Of a stretch of 34,395 nucleotides of DNA, positions 32,354 through 34,395 are shown piece by piece. The position numbers and the translations under genes were made by a program. The notes below the pieces were generated by a model. It did no database searches. It was not told the DNA's origin and was given only the letters and a program-made list of their open reading frames with translations. Source of the DNA: DTBU01 sp964568845 (GTDB taxonomy: Archaea > Thermoproteota > CALKCG01 > B24). The stretch spans positions 1 through 34,395 of the forward strand of contig CAZMSC010000017.1 in assembly GCA_964568845.1 (NCBI GenBank). Direction: 5' to 3'. Numbering within the stretch: position 1 is the first letter of the stretch; every line of letters starts with the position of its first letter.

Positions 32354-33154
32354 TTGTCTAAAGCTGGTTCTGAGGGTTTCTTAAGGGTCTTAGGTTTAGA
32401 TGGTAAAGTTGCAGGTAGGGTGAAAGCTCCGGGAGTCTTTGCGATGGATGTTCGCCTGGATTTAATACGTAGAGTTGTTGTAGCGCTTCAGACTCATAGG
32501 CTTCAGAGGAAGGGTAGAGATGAGCTGGCTGGCAAGCGGCATGTCGTCGAATATTTAGGTGTAGGTAGGAGTCTTTCAAGAGTTCCGAGGCTTAAGGGTA
32601 CCACTAGGGCTTCATTCGTCCCCTTCGCCGTAGGCGGTAGACTTACACATCCACCTAGCCCTGAAAAAGACATCTATAAAAGGGTGAATAAGAAGGAGAG
32701 GCTTCTAGCGCTAAGTTCAGCTATAGCCGCTACAGCGTCTAAGGAATACGTTCAAGCTAGAGGGCATGTAGTTGAGAAGGTCAAATACTTTCCATTAGTG
32801 GTTGTAGATGATGTTCAGTCTTTAAAGAAGACCAAAGATGTTGTCAATCTGTTTAAAAGCCTAGGAGTTTGGGATGACGTTTTGAGGGTTAAAGATAATA
32901 TGGGTAAGATTAGAGCTGGTAAAGGTAAGATGAGGGGTAGGAAGTATAAAGGTGGTAAAGGTCCACTTATAGTGGTTGCTAAAGACGATGGTGTAGGTTT
33001 ATCTACTAGAAACATTCCCGGTGTTGACGTGGTAGAGCTTAAAAATATTAATGTGGAGGTTTTAGCACCTGGAGGTAGTCCAGGTAGGCTTACAATATGG
33101 GATAGATCCAGCATAGTGGCTTTAAGGTCTATGTTTAAAGAGGAGGTATCGTAA
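32354..33154 (+). CDS. rpl4: 50S ribosomal protein L4 (uL4)
   Basis: uL4 binds 23S rRNA and lines the exit tunnel. It is 266 residues, archaeal length. Signatures are 'DLIRRVVVALQTHRLQRKGRDELAG', 'PRLKGTTRASFVPFAVGGRLTHPPSPEKD' in the tunnel-loop region, 'RAGKGKMRGRKYKGGKGPLIV' and 'GVDVVELKNINVEVLAPGG'. The start is TTG 32354, supported by GGAGGT (32340-32345) with eight bases of spacing. It sits between rpl3 and rpl23, and its last codons contain the SD for rpl23. Confidence 0.97.
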   Translation: MSKAGSEGFLRVLGLDGKVAGRVKAPGVFAMDVRLDLIRRVVVALQTHRLQRKGRDELAGKRHVVEYLGVGRSLSRVPRLKGTTRASFVPFAVGGRLTHPPSPEKDIYKRVNKKERLLALSSAIAATASKEYVQARGHVVEKVKYFPLVVVDDVQSLKKTKDVVNLFKSLGVWDDVLRVKDNMGKIRAGKGKMRGRKYKGGKGPLIVVAKDDGVGLSTRNIPGVDVVELKNINVEVLAPGGSPGRLTIWDRSSIVALRSMFKEEVS

Positions 33155-33156
33155 TA

Positions 33157-33453
33157 ATGGTTAAAAGTACAGATGTAAAATTTATGGATAGCGTACGATT
33201 AGCTAATATTCTCCTATACCCTCTTATGACTGAGAAAGCAGTAAATCTAATAGAATCTCAGAATACCTTAACCTTTATAGTTGATGTTAAAGCTTCAAAA
33301 AGTGACATTAAAAGGGCTTTCGAGAGGTTTTTCAACGTTAAAGTGCTTAAAGTTAGAACTGTTGTGATGCCTGATGGACGTAAGAGAGCATATATAGTGC
33401 TCAGCCCCGAATACAGCGCCTCAGACATCGCAGTTAGACTTGGAATATTATAG
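33157..33453 (+). CDS. rpl23: 50S ribosomal protein L23 (uL23)
   Basis: This 98-residue protein at the tunnel exit forms the docking site for the signal recognition particle and other nascent-chain factors. 'LLYPLMTEKAVNLIESQNTLTFIVDVKASKSDIKRAFERFFNVKV' is the conserved N-terminal half, and 'VRTVVMPDGRKRAYIVLSPEYSASDIAVRLGIL' the C-terminal half. ATG 33157 follows the rpl4 stop by two bases and uses the GAGGAGGT inside the end of rpl4. Length and order are normal for archaea. Confidence 0.97.
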   Translation: MVKSTDVKFMDSVRLANILLYPLMTEKAVNLIESQNTLTFIVDVKASKSDIKRAFERFFNVKVLKVRTVVMPDGRKRAYIVLSPEYSASDIAVRLGIL

Positions 33454-33465
33454 TGGTGATCTTAA

Positions 33466-34221
33466 ATGGGTAAAAGGATTCTCTCTCAGAGAAGGGGTAA
33501 AGGCTCCCAAGTTTTTACAGCGCCGACCCATAGGAGAGTAGCCCCCTCTAAATATCCATCTTTAGCAGCATCACCTAAGGATGGTGTTATTAGAGGTATT
33601 GTTGTCGATCTTCTCCATGACTCTGGCAGGGGTACTCCACTGGCATTGATAGAGCTTGAAAATGGTGTACGCTATCACACGGTTGCATGTGAAGGTTTAG
33701 GTGTTAATGAAGTAGTTGAAATAGGGCCAAAGGCTTCGTTTAAACCAGGAAATGTTCTATTCCTTTCCGATATACCTGATGGTGCCGTAATATGCAACGT
33801 TGAGAAAAACCCCGGTGATGGGGGTAAACTTCTAAGGGCTTCTGGAAGTTATGGGGTAGTTCTGGCGCATACAGATGCCGGCGTTGTAGTTAAAATGCCG
33901 TCGGGTAAAACAATGGTATTAAATGGTATGTGTAGAGCGACAATCGGTGTTATTGCCGGAGGCGGTAGGACTGAGAAACCGTTTCTAAAAGCTGGTGTAA
34001 AGCTTAAGCTTATGAGGGCTAGAGGCCGTAAGTATCCAACTGTTCGGGGAGTCGCTATGGCTGCTGTTTACCATCCGCATGGCGGCGGTAGGCATCAGCA
34101 TCCAGGTAAACCGACGACTGTAAGTAAGACTGCTCCACCGGGTGCTAAAGTTGGACTTATAGCCGCTAAGAAGGCTGGTAGAGGAGCTAGAGTTCGAAAA
34201 GCCGTTAAATCTCCCGTTTAA
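33466..34221 (+). CDS. rpl2: 50S ribosomal protein L2 (uL2)
   Basis: uL2 supports subunit association and the peptidyl-transferase centre. It is 251 residues, complete, and slightly longer than many archaeal copies (about 240). Signatures are 'GKRILSQRRGKGSQVFTAPTHRR', 'GIVVDLLHDSGRGTPLALIELENG', 'KMPSGKTMVLNGMCRATIGVIAGGGRTEKP' and 'VRGVAMAAVYHPHGGGRHQHPGKPTTVSKTAPPGAKVGLIAAKKAGR', which includes the conserved histidine. ATG 33466 has GGTGAT seven bases upstream. The usual next gene, rps19, is not seen in the remaining 174 bp. Confidence 0.97.
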   Translation: MGKRILSQRRGKGSQVFTAPTHRRVAPSKYPSLAASPKDGVIRGIVVDLLHDSGRGTPLALIELENGVRYHTVACEGLGVNEVVEIGPKASFKPGNVLFLSDIPDGAVICNVEKNPGDGGKLLRASGSYGVVLAHTDAGVVVKMPSGKTMVLNGMCRATIGVIAGGGRTEKPFLKAGVKLKLMRARGRKYPTVRGVAMAAVYHPHGGGRHQHPGKPTTVSKTAPPGAKVGLIAAKKAGRGARVRKAVKSPV

Positions 34222-34395
34222 TAGTTTTAGCAATGCTTCTTCTGACTTTACCCTCACCCTTTTTAGTGATAACATTTCTGTTTCAAGCTCTTCGATTACA
34301 GTGGCTCTTTCTCGTGAAGCGCCCCTTCCAATACATGTATTTGGATTTACTGTCTTCTAAATGGTTACTTTTGCTTTGGGTTTTAGTATGAGGCC
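34222..34395. other. Downstream of rpl2: no supported gene
   Basis: No S19 start or ribosomal motif is visible. The T-rich ctttttag near 34259 could end the L3-L2 transcript. A minus-strand stop-free stretch (about 34355 down into rpl2) looks somewhat protein-like but has no convincing start or motif and overlaps rpl2 antisense. The window ends before any further gene is evident. Confidence 0.5.

Noticed and set aside
33985..34275. Minus-strand ORF overlapping the end of rpl2
   Set aside because: It is mostly antisense to conserved rpl2 and low-complexity; its outer part has no clear start.

Overview
The window looks like chromosomal DNA of an anaerobic archaeon, most plausibly from the TACK lineages (a Bathyarchaeia-like Thermoproteota is my best guess, not proven). 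The evidence is an archaeal ribosomal-protein run (uL3-uL4-uL23-uL2), an archaeal-type aspartyl-tRNA synthetase, TATA-like boxes placed for leaderless or short-leader transcripts, frequent GTG/TTG starts with good Shine-Dalgarno (SD) sites, and a class III (oxygen-sensitive) ribonucleotide reductase carrying an intein. No tRNA, rRNA or CRISPR array was recognised.

Layout. (1) 1-3627: a membrane-anchored clan-A-like glycoside hydrolase on the minus strand, interrupted by a one-base frameshift in an A-run, then a URO-D-superfamily protein and a TIM-barrel sugar isomerase/epimerase. (2) 3628-4114: a gene-poor gap with a strong 16-bp hairpin. (3) 4118-6093: pyrE and aspS. (4) 6090-13777, all minus strand: GNAT acetyltransferase, MFS transporter, 5'-deoxyadenosine/SAH-type deaminase, then redoxin - nrdD (with a 389-residue LAGLIDADG intein) - radical-SAM activase. 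(5) 13959-15029: Gfo/Idh/MocA oxidoreductase, followed by a probable flippase-like gene remnant. (6) 15530-26325: two different ABC transporter modules on the minus strand, each containing a very large signal-peptide/Ig-like/C-terminal-TM surface protein, separated by a second URO-D-like gene on the plus strand. (7) 26655-31163: GH116 glycosidase, Ntn-hydrolase asparaginase/glycosylasparaginase, and an unrecognised TIM-barrel-like protein. (8) 31343-34221: ribosomal proteins L3, L4, L23, L2.

How the genes fit together. The reductase cluster is a self-contained anaerobic dNTP supply: the redoxin provides electrons, NrdD is the reductase and the activase installs its glycyl radical. The neighbouring deaminase could remove the 5'-deoxyadenosine that radical-SAM chemistry releases. 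The glycosidases, sugar isomerase, Gfo/Idh enzyme and glycosylasparaginase-like enzyme suggest carbohydrate or glycoprotein breakdown. The two surface-protein/ABC modules are the least explained part of the window and the best candidate for an undescribed system: the genes overlap or nearly abut, so an extracellular Ig-like array appears to be made together with a transporter, once with an ABC-2 exporter and once with a MacB/FtsX-type one.
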